Below are positions 12,501-23,943 of a stretch of 64,000 nt of DNA, one piece after another. A program made the position numbers and the translations under genes. Below the pieces are notes generated by a model that was not told the origin of the DNA, searched no databases, and worked only from the letters and a program-made list of their open reading frames with translations. Within the stretch, counting starts at the first letter, position 1; each line of letters begins with the position of its first letter. Origin of the DNA: Eimeria necatrix (Eukaryota; Apicomplexa; Conoidasida; Eucoccidiorida; Eimeriidae); contig NW_013655200.1 of the NCBI RefSeq assembly GCF_000499385.1, positions 124,150 to 188,149 of the forward strand, written 5' to 3'.

Positions 12501-13766
12501 TCAGCGGTTCAAAACTATCCCGTCGTACTTCTGCTGGAACCAACGAATGCTGTCTTCCTTCGTCACGCGGTGGCGGTGCCCGATGCGGCCCCGTGCCCAC
12601 TTGCGCTTCGAGACGCGCAGACCCGGCCGGCACAAATGCACGTAGAAGTCCAGCCCGTAGATACCTGAAGTCCCCGACACACAAACGAGTATACATATGC
12701 ATGCATGCGCGCCCAGGCATTCGCCCATCCCTATATACGCACTATTCCGACTTTGAGCCATTAAATTCCCCCTTTGTTGGGAAATCTGAACTCGCCACAA
12801 GTAAATCTACAGATCTAATCGGGCAGTGAGGGGGTCTGCTGTGTTCACGGAACACCCATCACGGCCCCAGAGCCATTAAATTTCCCCTTTGTTGGGAAAT
12901 CTGAACTCGCCACAAGTAAATCTACAGATCTAATCGGGCAGTGACGGGGTCTGCTGTGTTCACGGAACACCCATCACGGCCCCGCATTGTCCATGTAAAA
13001 GGAGATTCAGAAATTGCCTCAACAGCTGTTTGCGTCTCAGCGTACCCGTAGATGGGTCATACTTGATCCCCAAGTCGATGTGCTCCTGAATACCGAAGCC
13101 GAAGTTGCCAGTGTCGGAGAAATTCTTCTTTCTAAGTTCGTACTCCTTGACCTTCAGGCCCTTCTCCAAAATCTCCTCCGCCTTCTTGCCGCGGACTGTC
13201 ACATGGCATGCGATCTTCTCGTTGCGGCGAATGCTGAAAGAACGAATGGTCAATCGCGCACGAGACAGCACCGGGCGTTGGCCAGTCAGCTGCTCCAGCA
13301 CACGCGCAGCGCGGGTCAGTCTGTCGCCGGACTGCATACAGCACACAGCATAGCACAAAAAATCATATTTCGTGGCAACGACATGAATGCGCCGCTTCAA
13401 TCGACCAAGCATGACACTACAGCCTAGCGGCAATTGGGCAAAGCCCTCCGCAAACTTGGCCGGCCCGGCCTCCCAAACAATTTCAGGATACCCAAAATGA
13501 TTTGTTGCAGCAGTCTGAAGCTCTCAAGAAACTTTCTGCCTAATTCTTGCTAACGCAATTGAATGACCACTCGAATCTATCGCATGCAGGCCAGCTCTCG
13601 CCACCCCACAATTCGCGCCGCGTCATATTGTGCACTATCAGTGTAAAAATCGCAATTCAGGAGCAAAAAGAACGCAGAAAATGTTTACCTCGCCAACACA
13701 AATGTTCAGCGTCAGCTTCTCGATGCGGATCTTCCGCATCGGACTCTCTTCCAACGACTTCACCAT
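12501..13766 (-). CDS. RPL11: 60S ribosomal protein L11 (uL5), 3 exons
   Basis: Large-subunit ribosomal protein that binds 5S rRNA at the central protuberance. Exons on the minus strand: 13766-13689, 13331-13046, 12664-12501. They join in phase to 175 residues (human about 178). Readable motifs include [18 protein letters not shown] at the N-terminus, [66 protein letters not shown] and [13 protein letters not shown] at the C-terminus. The residues just after IYGLDFYV are more basic than in animals. Intron 2 (12665-13045) carries a tandem duplication, described separately. The first intron is 357 bp. Confidence 0.98.
12755..12983. repeat. 115-bp tandem duplication in RPL11 intron 2
   Basis: Two head-to-tail copies at 12755-12869 and 12870-12983, period 115. 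They begin with GAGCCATTAAAT and end with CATCACGGCCCC. By eye they differ at only two positions, so the duplication is recent or homogenised. It lies wholly inside the intron and does not touch the splice sites. Confidence 0.95.
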
Positions 13767-15179
13767 TTTGCCGGCAAAAGAGTCCTGTGGGCTTCCCTCC
13801 TGCGTTGCCGCCGCGCGACCCGTTGTAAATACCTCCGTCGGTATTTGAAATTACAAAAGGAGGACTTTATTAAGCCTTCCAAGGACAGAGACCATAACAG
13901 CGCAAGCCGCAACTGCAGCCCACACCTAGTAGAAGAAGCCCCGCTTCAGCTGTAAGTGGGGCTGTCGAGGGGCCGGGAACAAATCCATGCGCATGCAACA
14001 GCTGCAGCAACAATGATTTCACAATATATTCGTTGAATAAAAATATTCCCAATTACTCTGAAATGGGCAGAATAATGGCCAGATTAGCAGGAAAGTGAGT
14101 GTCCACCGCCTTGAATTATAGACCTCTCCTGCAAGTATTCGCCATCCTGCAGTCTATCTTTTGCGAGGCTATGAGGCCGCTTTTCGAGCAGCCCGTTCTA
14201 AATCACCTGGCATACTCTTTAAGGAGGCACGGGAGGTACACTAATTATGGTACTAAATTACCAAATGGGGGCTGTGGCTGCCGGCCAATCCGAGAAAACA
14301 TGCCTTCGAGGAAAAACACCAACCTCTCCAGAAACCAAGCGGAATGGTATCTAAAGTTGGGTTTGGTGCAAAGGCACCTGGTGATTGTGCTGCTTAGTCT
14401 ACATGGGCCGGCAGTATAAGGCCCTAGACACCACGGTACTGAGCAAAGCTAACCATTACAGAAACGCACAGAGATTGTAGTCTAACGCAAAGGCAGTTGA
14501 GTTTGGATTTCAGGTTAACCAGGAAGGCAGGCGAAATGAAGTGAATTCCGCATGAAACTGTCACGTAGGGGTACGCAAAGGCTTCGCAGTGCCTCAGAGC
14601 ATACATGCCAGTCATGCTCGATTGACGCACTTGGCAGCCTTTGAACAAGCGCTTGAGTACATTTTAGTGTCTGTATACGACATAATCTGTGGCGGTCACC
14701 TAGTTCCTGGCATCCTCTTTGTATTAGGTATGAAGGGCATATCCATTCTTCACACCAGGAACTGAATTGAGAATACGGCATTATATGGCACTGCCGCACA
14801 TATCAATTTCTTGAAAGCATTTTGTAGCCGCCATAGCACTAGCAAGCTAAAATACTTGTGATTTCCTCAACAGGTTTGCCGATTGGCGCAGTTTTGGATA
14901 TTGTTACCTTAACACTACCTATGAACCACGTTAACAACAGTCCTAGCAGCCGATACAGCTGCACTGCTTATTGGGTGTCGGCTAGTCTGTAGGGTAGCCT
15001 AGAGCTGTACTGTTGAATGAGGTTTCATAAGCTGTTGAACATCATCAGCTGCAGCATAGGTAGAAGTTAAGAAGTGTTGGAAGCAACGGGTTAGGCAAGG
15101 CTAATGCCCAGTACAGATATTAGCCTGGAGAAAAAGGATGGGGAGTTGAACCTCCGGTAAAATGAAGTGATTCGCTCGC
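13767..15179. other. Intergenic, RPL11 upstream region to retroelement
   Basis: Contains the presumed RPL11 promoter (a GCATGC motif near 13992) and then AT-richer DNA up to the retroelement. The only long frame, 14099-14419 plus, shows no recognisable motif. A 5' LTR or gag of the neighbouring element could lie here, but I could not recognise one. Confidence 0.5.
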
Positions 15180-15249
15180 AGCCTCCTTGCAAGACGATAC
15201 AGACGGCAAAGAGTGTCTTTGGGCAACAGCCTCACTCAACTATACGCAA

Positions 15250-16560
15250 TCTGATTAGTTGTTCCTGTCCAAAGAGGCCCAGAAGGCGCTCGCACAAATG
15301 CTCGAGGCTCTTAACGAGCACAGGAAGGTGTGTCCCGTCAGAGTACTGGCAGATTGACCCCCTAAAGAGCCCGCAAGATCATCCCGTACTGATATTAGTG
15401 GGCCTACTACCTAGCAAGGCCGCCATATACCGCGTGTCACTGGACCAACTCAACTTCCACAAGCAAGAAATACATACGCTACCATCTAACGGATAGAGAG
15501 GCCCGACGTATTCTCCTATATATATTCCCACCACCATGGCTGGCAAACGCGGTGACGATACTGGTGTGCAGAAAACGCCTATGGTGGCCAATTATCAAGC
15601 TTCAAACCCTCTTGCAACTGCTCCTGATTTTTCTCTACCACCCATCCAAACTATTTCACATATCCTCGGGGGGCCTAAGCACTTTTGCACGCTTGACCTT
15701 GGGGCAGGCTTTCAAGAAGTTAGCATGGCCATAGCAGGCCGGTGAAAGATAGCCGTTCGCTCCGTTTTTGGATAATATGAGTACAAGGTCATGTTTTACG
15801 GTCATAGGCGCGCCCTTTCAAGCTGACGCCAATTCTTATCCTTAATCTCCTCCGAGACAGGGTGTTTTTGCTTATCTCGTCAATGTCTTGATCTACCACC
15901 TCGATTTCGCTACCCACGGCGCCCTCCTGCTACGAGTGTTCGGCTTCTTTTTCAATATCAGTTCTACCTCATGTTTCGCAAGTGCATGCTTGCACAATAA
16001 AAGCTGACCTACCTTGGGATATACCGCCAGCATTCAAGGCGTCATACGTGCATCCAACAAAGTTCAAGGCATCCATGCTTGGCCAGAGGCGCTAAGTGAC
16101 GAAATACAAGCAAGTCAATTCATCGCTGCCATTGATTACTGTCGTGTGTTTACGTGGTGCCTCGACTACGCCGGCGTAGTCCGACTCCTTGTCGGCTTCA
16201 CCCAAAAGGGCAAATCCTTCCTGTGGAGAGAGCAACAAAGCCAAGCTGTGCAATGCCCCAAGCAACATATGATTGATTGCACCACTCTACAGGTAATTCA
16301 CACTACGAAGCCTTTAGAAGTGTCAACCAATGCTTCCGGTTCTGCGAAAGAAGCAGTCGTTGGACAGGAACACCAGGCAATTAACTTCCTTAACCAAGTC
16401 ATGATATTCGCTGGGCAGAAGCATTCGATACACAACAAAGAACACCTCGCTTTGGTCACCGCGCTTTAAAAATTGCCCTACTTACTACGTACCGGATATA
16501 TTAAAGCGCACAGCGATCGATCGTCAGCCCACTAGTCACCCACAGCAGCTAAACATGTCG
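15250..16560 (+). pseudogene. Reverse transcriptase-RNase H remnant
   Basis: From about 15385 the three frames together read as the start of a gypsy reverse transcriptase: LPSKAAIYRVSLDQL, then PLPPIQ-like and ILGGPKHFCTLDLGAGF (finger/palm start). Next comes a damaged stretch over the catalytic YxDD area, then LGYTASIQG and KVQGIHAWPEAL (thumb/connection). FTQKGKSFLWREQQ, EVSTNASGSAKEAVV (RNase H first acidic motif, with Asp replaced by Asn here) and HNKEHLALVTAL follow. Stops and frameshifts are frequent and I could not see an intact YxDD box. Confidence 0.88.
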
Positions 16561-17224
16561 AAGCCGCTGCATGCGTGCTCGTTGGCTAGATTCTCTCGCT
16601 GAGTTTTAGCATATCACCATCACCGACTTACAAGATGCACTCAATTAGGTGGCGCATGTCTTGTTACGCCACCTCCAATATTCTCTTCCCCCGGCGCTTA
16701 GTGATCTTCGTGTGAATTTAAGGGCTCCTCCTCAGCTGCTCGTTGCGTTGGCGCCTACGCGAAGACGGCGTTGAACACATGATGACGTCTGGAGGTGCCT
16801 AACGAACTATTGCGCTCTAGCAGATGTACGCATGATAGCTCCTCGTCCACCCGATGTAAGTCCTCCGAGATCTACCATGCGCGGCGCAGCACAGGACCAT
16901 AAGGCACCCAACGCCTCTGGAGAGAATTTGCCCCATCAAGACAAGCCTTCTCCCTCACCGGACCTGCACTATTTCTCAACACCATGGCCAATTCTCACGA
17001 TCGACAGCGAGAGTTCTTTTCCCCAACTCTATATTTCAGCTTACACGAAGTGTTCAGTTTCTTAAGGGCTACACATCGCAGCCGCCGAGCATTCTCGCAA
17101 GCCTGCTCGGTGCGGATCCCGCCACCAGTGCCTCGCTTTCTGTTTCAATTCGCCTAATCTGCGGCTTTGTATCGACGGTATGTAAAGGATTTGTGTGCCG
17201 CAGTTCCCGGAATTCCTCACACAC

Positions 17225-18165
17225 GTGCTTTATGCTCATCATGACCATGTCACAGCAGGTCGTCGTGGGCAGAAAACGACCTTCCTCACTCTCAGCTGAC
17301 ACTGTTACTGGCGAGGCATGCGCGACCACACAACGACATTCGTAGAATCTTGTGTGCATTGCTGCGCCTTCAAATCCCTTTCACAGAAATCCGTGGGCCC
17401 TCTTCAACCCTTACTTTTTCCTTCTCGCCGCTAGAATCAAGTCAGCGTCGAGTTTCTTTCTAACCTATCTCTTGCAGCTTTAAAACACGATTTTATTTTA
17501 ATCACTGTCATGCCTCTGAGCGAAGTGGCTCAATTTATGCCAACCGAAGAACTGCCATGCGCGACCACACAACGACATTCGTAGAATCTTGTGTGCATTG
17601 CTGCGCCTTCAAATCCCTTTCACAGAAATCCGTGGGCCCTCTTCAACCCTTACTTTTTCCTTCTCGCCGCTAGAATCAAGTCAGCGTCGAGTTTCTTTCT
17701 AACCTATCTCTTGCAGCTTTAAAACACGATTTTATTTTAATCACTGTCATGCCTCTGAGCGAAGTGGCTCAATTTATGCCAACCGAAGAACTGCCATAGC
17801 AGCTGATAACCATCGAACTGCTTGCAGGCTGCATCGTCCGCAACCATGGTTTTCCTGAGGTCCTCATTTACGACCGCTACCCTGTTTCACGTACCTCAGT
17901 TTGTATACCATCGCCCTGAAGACACTAATTTAGTCGCCAAAGAAGCAGCCGTTGGCTGGCTGCCAGTCTTCGGCGCCGTCTGAAACCCGCTGAACAGTAC
18001 GAGGTCGAATATTCCTGGGACCAACGGGATACACGCAAAACCACTTAGTATCTTGTAAAGTGGCAGGGCATCCCTAAAGATTGCGCTATATGGGAACCCG
18101 TTGAGAACCTCACCGGTCTCCCTGGGCTTCTGCGCGCATGGCGCCACCGCATGCTCCACATTAGA
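17225..18165 (+). pseudogene. Integrase and chromodomain remnant
   Basis: An HHCC zinc-binding domain is visible across one frame break: His-rich start near 17235, then WRGMRDHTTTFVESCVHC with the paired cysteines. PLQPLLFPSRR, VEFLSNL and ITVMPLSEVAQFMPTE correspond to the start of the DDE core. IVRNHGFPEVLIYDRYP (about 17845-17885) is the second Asp region. The rest of the core is missing or unreadable. At 18052-18160 a clear chromodomain reads LVKWQGIPKDCAIWEPVENL. Part of this domain is tandemly duplicated (17317-17794). Confidence 0.88.
17317..17794. repeat. 239-bp tandem duplication inside the integrase remnant
   Basis: Copies at 17317-17555 and 17556-17794 appear identical by eye, while the surrounding element is heavily decayed. 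The unit spans the zinc-finger cysteines to the start of the integrase core, so the duplicated order would break the protein even if the frame were restored. Confidence 0.95.
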
Positions 18166-18170
18166 CAGTT

Positions 18171-21100
18171 ATCTATGCCTTCATAGTTCGGCGTCCCTGT
18201 TCACCTGTACAGTAGCTTGTTCCCTTACCTTGCAAGAGCCTGTGCTCAATTGCATACCTCACTGAGTTCAGCATGCTTTCTTCCCCTCGCTGGTTGTACA
18301 CTCAACATGTTCGTCAAGTAATTGGGCCTGCATTACCTGTGCTGACGGCGGCGCTTTCGCAGCTACGCGTGCACTCATAAGTGAGAAAGAGTGCGAGCGT
18401 GCAGCTACACACTCACATATCTTCAGGATGCAAATCAAGGCCGCGATACCAAATTATGTACACAAGAACATGAGTACTCATATCAAATCTTGTTTCAAGA
18501 GATGTTAGACATTGAGTTAAGCCATAAAACTCATTTAATAAATGCGTATTTGCATGTATTCAAAAAGTGAGTACGAAAGAAAACAAAAGAAGAGCCAACC
18601 ACTGTAAATACACTGATGACATAAACGAACGGAAATTGCCAAGGGGAACAAATGAAAATTAAGTTAACACGTAGAAACAATCAAAACTAACATGCAACAA
18701 ACTTTGCTTTCACTCATCTATATGGCGTAACACTGTAGAAGTAACGTAGAAGTCAAAGGAGCCATACGAAGGTATTAGCCAGCGTAAGTCGGCAGGTTGA
18801 TACGTCCTGCCAAAAAACGAACTGAACAATGGAAACGAATAGGGTGCATGCGATTGTTGAACGGGAAATACTGTGGAAATACCCAATTTTGTGCCAGATT
18901 TGAATAAAACGAATAAGATTAGAGGACAAAAAGGAAGAACTACACCGAGATATACAGACGTTCCCGGTATTATATGCATAAAAGTTTGTGTACTAGACCA
19001 AACCAGTGTCTACACTTATCAAGCTGAGATGTGAATAGTAACAATAACGAATAAGAAAGCATATGAGCATATAGGTAGATAAACAACGGGAAAGGCTCCG
19101 GTGTCTGACCCTTTGTTTGTGGAAGCTGCTACCCCAGTTCGGATAGGTGCGTTGAGATGAGCTCTCATTTCTTGGAAGGAGTCATTCACATTTCAGCAGA
19201 ACTGAATTTCTGTTGGACGTTTGGTTTCAGACACTCCAGCATTTTTTTCATTTCCCTTTCACTGCCTTAAGGCTGGATCCTACAAGGCACTGTGCTCTGT
19301 AGAAGGTCAGTGTGTCTGCCCTTTCGAACAGTGTGAGAACATATTTTCCATCCATGCATATTGAGATGATTCTACCTTTAGATAATTTGTGGTCTCTATA
19401 TGCGGATCGTAACCCGCTAGTTAGTCGGGGCAAGATGATACCTTTGTGGGGGCGCAAACATGTTATACATCCCTTAAAAAAAAGGAAAATATGCAGTTAG
19501 ATTGGGGTGCCTATCGTTCGTAACAGCTGAGTCGAACACTGATCGCCAGTTTGAGGGTGATTTTCGTCTCAAGGTGCGTCGTACTAGTGTGGCGGCCAGA
19601 TCCAGTCCACGGTAAGCTCCCGGCTGTAGCTGAGGTGCGTACACCGCACCTCAGCTACAGCAAGATCTATGATCCCTTCATTTGGTCTCTCAAGGTTCGC
19701 GTACTTTGCGTGTATCATTGTTGACTTTACTTTGTACTATTCTTCATCTAAAATTTTATTGCGCAGAGACTTTTGCAGTGCAGAGCAACTCCTGCAGAAA
19801 TGTGTTCACGCTTTACATCGTTTTTCAGCCCATCAACAAAGCTCCAACTATTATGCGCTTTTCGCCGGACATGAGTCGACGAGAATATCTCCTATTCAGA
19901 TAGCAGCTGCAGAACAGATTGTCTATCCGTGAGAAGCGCTGCTGTTTGTCCCCTACAAGAATTGTTTGAAGGCTTCCTGCCACTCGAACCTTCCCGTTTC
20001 GTTGTCATCATTTACTTTGTGCTCAAGCCATCTCATAGACCCTTCAGACTATACTTTAGTTTCTCCAGCAGCTACATCCGGTCACTGAGTAGTCGCACGA
20101 CGGGAAGAAACTAGACAGACGGGGTGCGAAACTGAAAATTGCGGAGTGATAAAACGTGCGCAGCAAGCTGTGCTGGATCATGCTTTTGTACGCAGACGAT
20201 GAAAACTCACTTAATACAGAAAGAATCTCTTGTTGAAGTTTTGAAGCGTTAACATGTCTGAAGAAATGATGAGATGGAGGGGATGAGCGGCTGCTTGTTA
20301 AAGTCACCCCGATATCGGTAAACTGGTCAACTGCGTGCATCTTTTACTTTACTCAATGCACTGCTGCGTATCACTACGTCATGACATTCTAGTATTTCGC
20401 TCAGTAAGGTTTGCAGTATATCGTTTACTTATTGTAGCTCTACGGCGATGAAGTTGGAGAGGGACTGCCTAGTCTATAGAGCAGCCGCGGGAAGGAATTT
20501 CTGTGAAATCCTTTACATACTGTTATAACAATTAACACACTGAAATGGAGAAGACATAATGTTCAGTTGGGTGCTGCGAAAGCTGGCTGCTATGTGGTTA
20601 GTCTGTCGAGACGACGATACGCTCCTAAGGACACTAACAGCGAAGACCGAGAGAAACATTGTCTACTCTTTTGCGGTTTGACTGTGAATATCAAATAACG
20701 AGTTTGCCAGCGTTAGATTTCTTGTTGGGTGAGCGTTCCTATAGGCGCTTCCTGTGCGCGCAGCACGCAGCGACACCAGTGGAACAGTTTGGTGGTCTGC
20801 TCTGTGTGATGCCAGTAGCTGCATGGGATTCCGGTTACAGCAGAAGATGGTTTTGAACCCCTTTGTACTACGCTGGTTTCTCCTCTATGTGTATGTAGGA
20901 CTAGAGGAAGCAACGAACAGCATCTCTTTACCATAAACCGTAAAATCTGAGGGCTTCACATTAGCAGCCAGCACACCGCAAGCAACTCATCTTTACTTGC
21001 TTCTCTGTCTTCTTCGCCGATTTATGTTGATGTCGTATTTTTGGCTTTCTGTAATTTGACCGTTTATTGGATTTAATTCTTGTCAACCGGTTCGTCCTAA

Positions 21101-21378
21101 CAACTGCTGCTGAACTGTGGTGGCAGGCACCCAGTAGGCATTCGTTTCCCAGCGTTTGCTGGAAAGTTGTGACGTCGGCACTTTCCTTGTGGTAATGAAG
21201 CAGTAGCAGTCTCGTGCACTTCAGGGGATTCCCTCCCGTGCTTTCCTGTCGAGGACGTAGTGTTCGACAAGCTGACGCTATTTTGTCTCGTGCCTTGGCC
21301 GTCAGTGGGAGAATTAGGCTGTGGTGTCCTTCAGTGGACTTGCTCTCAAAAAGGCTTTAGGCGGAAGTTTTTGTTTCA
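18171..21378. other. Gene-poor, AT-richer stretch
   Basis: About 3.2 kb with no frame I can connect to a family and no exon-like cluster of good splice sites. It contains one perfect hairpin (19623-19661). The last few hundred bases are presumably the promoter/5' UTR of the gene starting at 21379. Confidence 0.55.
19623..19661. repeat. Perfect 17-bp inverted repeat (hairpin)
   Basis: Arms 19623-19639 and 19645-19661 are exact complements around the 5-nt loop TACAC. It lies in gene-poor DNA and is not part of a tRNA-like fold. Confidence 0.95.
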
Positions 21379-23943
21379 ATGGCGTCAGTAATGGATGGAC
21401 AGAGTCACTCTTCGCCTAAGTCTACGTACAGAGATGGGGTGACGAGCTCCGATCACCATGGGCTAGGGGGCAGTTATCTGAAAACTGAAGGCAATGCTGC
21501 ATCATTGGATGCGAGAGAGGAGGCGGTCACTCTTAAAGAAGCATGTGGTACCTCAACTACTGCGGACTCGCCTCCAGGGTGCTCACCCTTGGGGCCAACT
21601 CTAGCCGCATCTACAGTTGAAGGAGAGGATGTTCGACAGCGAATGGTCCCCATGAGCAGTATGCCATCCAGTAATCCGACGGAAGAGCTAACTTTGCCTG
21701 GTCCTCCGTTATTAGCATCTGCTAGCTGTGTGGGAGATGATCTGGCACTCGATGCAGTGGCTGCTGCTGCTGCGACGGTCGCGGTTGAGGCAATGAGCAA
21801 ATTGCAAGAACCACAAGAAAGCCGCACAGCAGAACTGCTGGAGAATAGTGCTCGGGTGGCTTCCAGCGTTTGGAAGAGTGCGAGAATGACAGCTACTACT
21901 GCGGCCGCAGTTACTGCGTCGAGGGTCGCGACGACAGACTTTTCAGCGCTTAGCGAAGCCACCGCGAAGCCTCTGCGGGCTGCTGCAGAATATGTAGGCT
22001 TGAGCTCTTATCTGGGCTCATGTACTGCAGTAGAGAAAGACAAAAGAGACGGCAAACATTCAGAGGGAGGTGCTACATTGGCAGTTGAGGGCGCTCCTGA
22101 ACATGCAGGCAGCGCTGACGGGAGCACGTTCAGCGGTAACGTTCCTGCCCCAGTGGGTAAGGAGGGTGTAGCGAGCTATAGCTGGTCGTTGGGAAGTTTT
22201 CGCCTTCCCGCGTTGCCGCTGTGCTTTTGTGCCCCGAATGCCGGACGCGACAAGCCCTTGAGCTGCACTGTGGCGGTAGCCGTAGCCGATGCAGAGACGG
22301 AACTAGAGGGCAGCGACGCAGAGGCTGCAGCAGCAGAATACATGACCGCAAGTGCTTCTGCCTGTATTCGCAACGTGAATGCTGGTGCTTCTACAGAGGA
22401 GCAGGGCCGTCCCCAAACCGAGACCCCTTTTGAGGCTGGCGATTCCTCAGACACTCCGGGGACGCCTAAGGTAGTGGAATCTGTTGAGGAACATTCTCTT
22501 CATGTTGCCGGGGGTTTCGTGGCAGGACGGAATAAAAAGGGTCACAGCGGGGACCGCGAAGAGGTTCGCAATTGCGGAGGCCACGACGACAGAGTTGGTG
22601 CTACAAATGGGTCGCTGCATGAGATGCGAGATAATGAAAGCCAAGAAGTGGGTCCCCAACACAGTGACCTGAAGACATACATGAAACGAATTCTGGGAGC
22701 TCTAGACTGCGCACTTGAGAAACAGTAGGGCGAACTCACCTAGCGTCGGGAGGCTGCAGTTGCTGTGGTTGTCTGTGAATATGGACTGCTGCAGGTGCAT
22801 GTCAAAGATGTGAACGAGAAACCACCAGAGGTAGCAACAAGGACAGTACCGGACAAACTGCAACGAGAGGCACAGCACCAGAAACAGACAGTATGGGCTT
22901 CTTTGCGCTCGACTTTGGCAGACTCATCTCGCCGCTCGGTGGAGGTTGCTCAGCAAGTAGCAGGCACGGCTGCCTCCGCTGCCAGCGTGGCAAATAAGGC
23001 CCTTGATGCCCTTGTGCTTCCTCTTTTTGGTGCATGCATGACACCGCAAGCACGTGCTGATGGTGGCAGTTCAGGTTTGGCGGAGTCATCTCCTGAGCAA
23101 GCTAGAAGTAGAGTGGATCCTTCCGTCAATCAGCCGCAGGTTCAATCAGGAGGTGACCGGGCACAGTCAGATCAGCCGAGTCCTGGAGAGTCAGGACCAT
23201 CATCTTCTGGGCTGCTGAGCGAGCTTCAGAGGCGGCAGCAGGCCCTTGCAGAGGCAGTGCGTGACCGAAGCATAAACTTTGTTCAGCATTCGGTGGCGTT
23301 GACAGCTTCTTCGAATTTATCTGAGGCACGCTATCACTTGGCGGAGATCGTTGACACAGGTGGTCCTGAGGTACGTACCCTGCATGCGAAACGCAGGAGC
23401 TCTCAACATTTGAGGTAGTTAGAGCTCCCACAGATACACTGTCGCAGAGGCATGGCGCACTCCTAAGAACACTCGAGTACCAAGAGAATACTAGAGTGCA
23501 GCAAAATGGTGCGCTCTTAAATTGCTTTTTCTCAGGTCAGCGGAGTGTGGGCAGGCGTCAAGGTAGGGCTCGGGATCGCGACGTTGGCTTCAGGGCATTT
23601 GATTTTGGGGGGTGCGATGGTAGCTGTGGCAACGAGCTCGCTGGGTAGCGCTCTTCTGTGGGGCCGACATCGTCAAGAAGTGTATGAGATAATGCGCGGC
23701 GACTACCCAGAGGGTGGTGAGCGGTACCAGTCGTCTGAAGCATCGTACAATGAGGAAGGAGCTGAGGCCGAATCGGGAACGCTTACCAGCGCAAAGAGCA
23801 GCGCCACATCACTTCATCAGACTTCAGCATCCACAGCGTCTCGTGTAGCTGACGAGGCAGCACTAGCAGATAATGACAACTGTCTGACGACAGAGGCGAC
23901 TGCAGCTTCAGGCTTTGCCATTACAGCGCATCGTGATCAGTAG
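21379..23943 (+). CDS. Unrecognised Ala-rich membrane protein, family member A
   Basis: ATG at 21379. Proposed exons 21379-22470, 22795-23370 and 23536-23943 join in phase to about 691 residues. The first frame actually stays open to a TAG at 22728 and the second exon is in the same frame, so either the intron I propose (donor GTAGTG at 22471) removes the stop or the gene is broken there. No signal peptide is visible. Residues about 120-215 and again about 380-440 are Ala/Ser/Thr-rich amphipathic helices, each containing a VW-x-S-x-R motif, suggesting an internal duplication. Exon 3 opens with a hydrophobic segment (VKVGLGIATLASGHLILGG and following residues), a likely membrane helix, then an acidic Ser-rich tail. 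The last two exons match the gene at 31067-32375 on the other strand. Function unknown. Confidence 0.75.

Larger units (their letters stand above)
15180..18170 (+). mobile_element. Degenerate Ty3/gypsy chromovirus-like LTR retrotransposon
   Basis: Pol domains appear in the gypsy order along the plus strand: reverse transcriptase, RNase H, integrase zinc finger and core, then a chromodomain. They are scattered over three frames with many stops. Chromodomain-bearing gypsy elements (chromoviruses) have been reported from Eimeria genomes. No flanking LTR pair, primer-binding site or gag could be found, so the limits given are those of recognisable coding remnants. The element is dead at protein level: frameshifts interrupt the reverse transcriptase, and much of the integrase core between its NHGFPEVL motif and the chromodomain seems deleted. 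Confidence 0.88.

Noticed and set aside
15138..15156. Possible retroelement primer-binding site (TGGGGAGTTGAACCTCC)
   Set aside because: Its complement resembles a tRNA T-loop but lacks the acceptor arm expected at a tRNA 3' end, and no LTR was found next to it.
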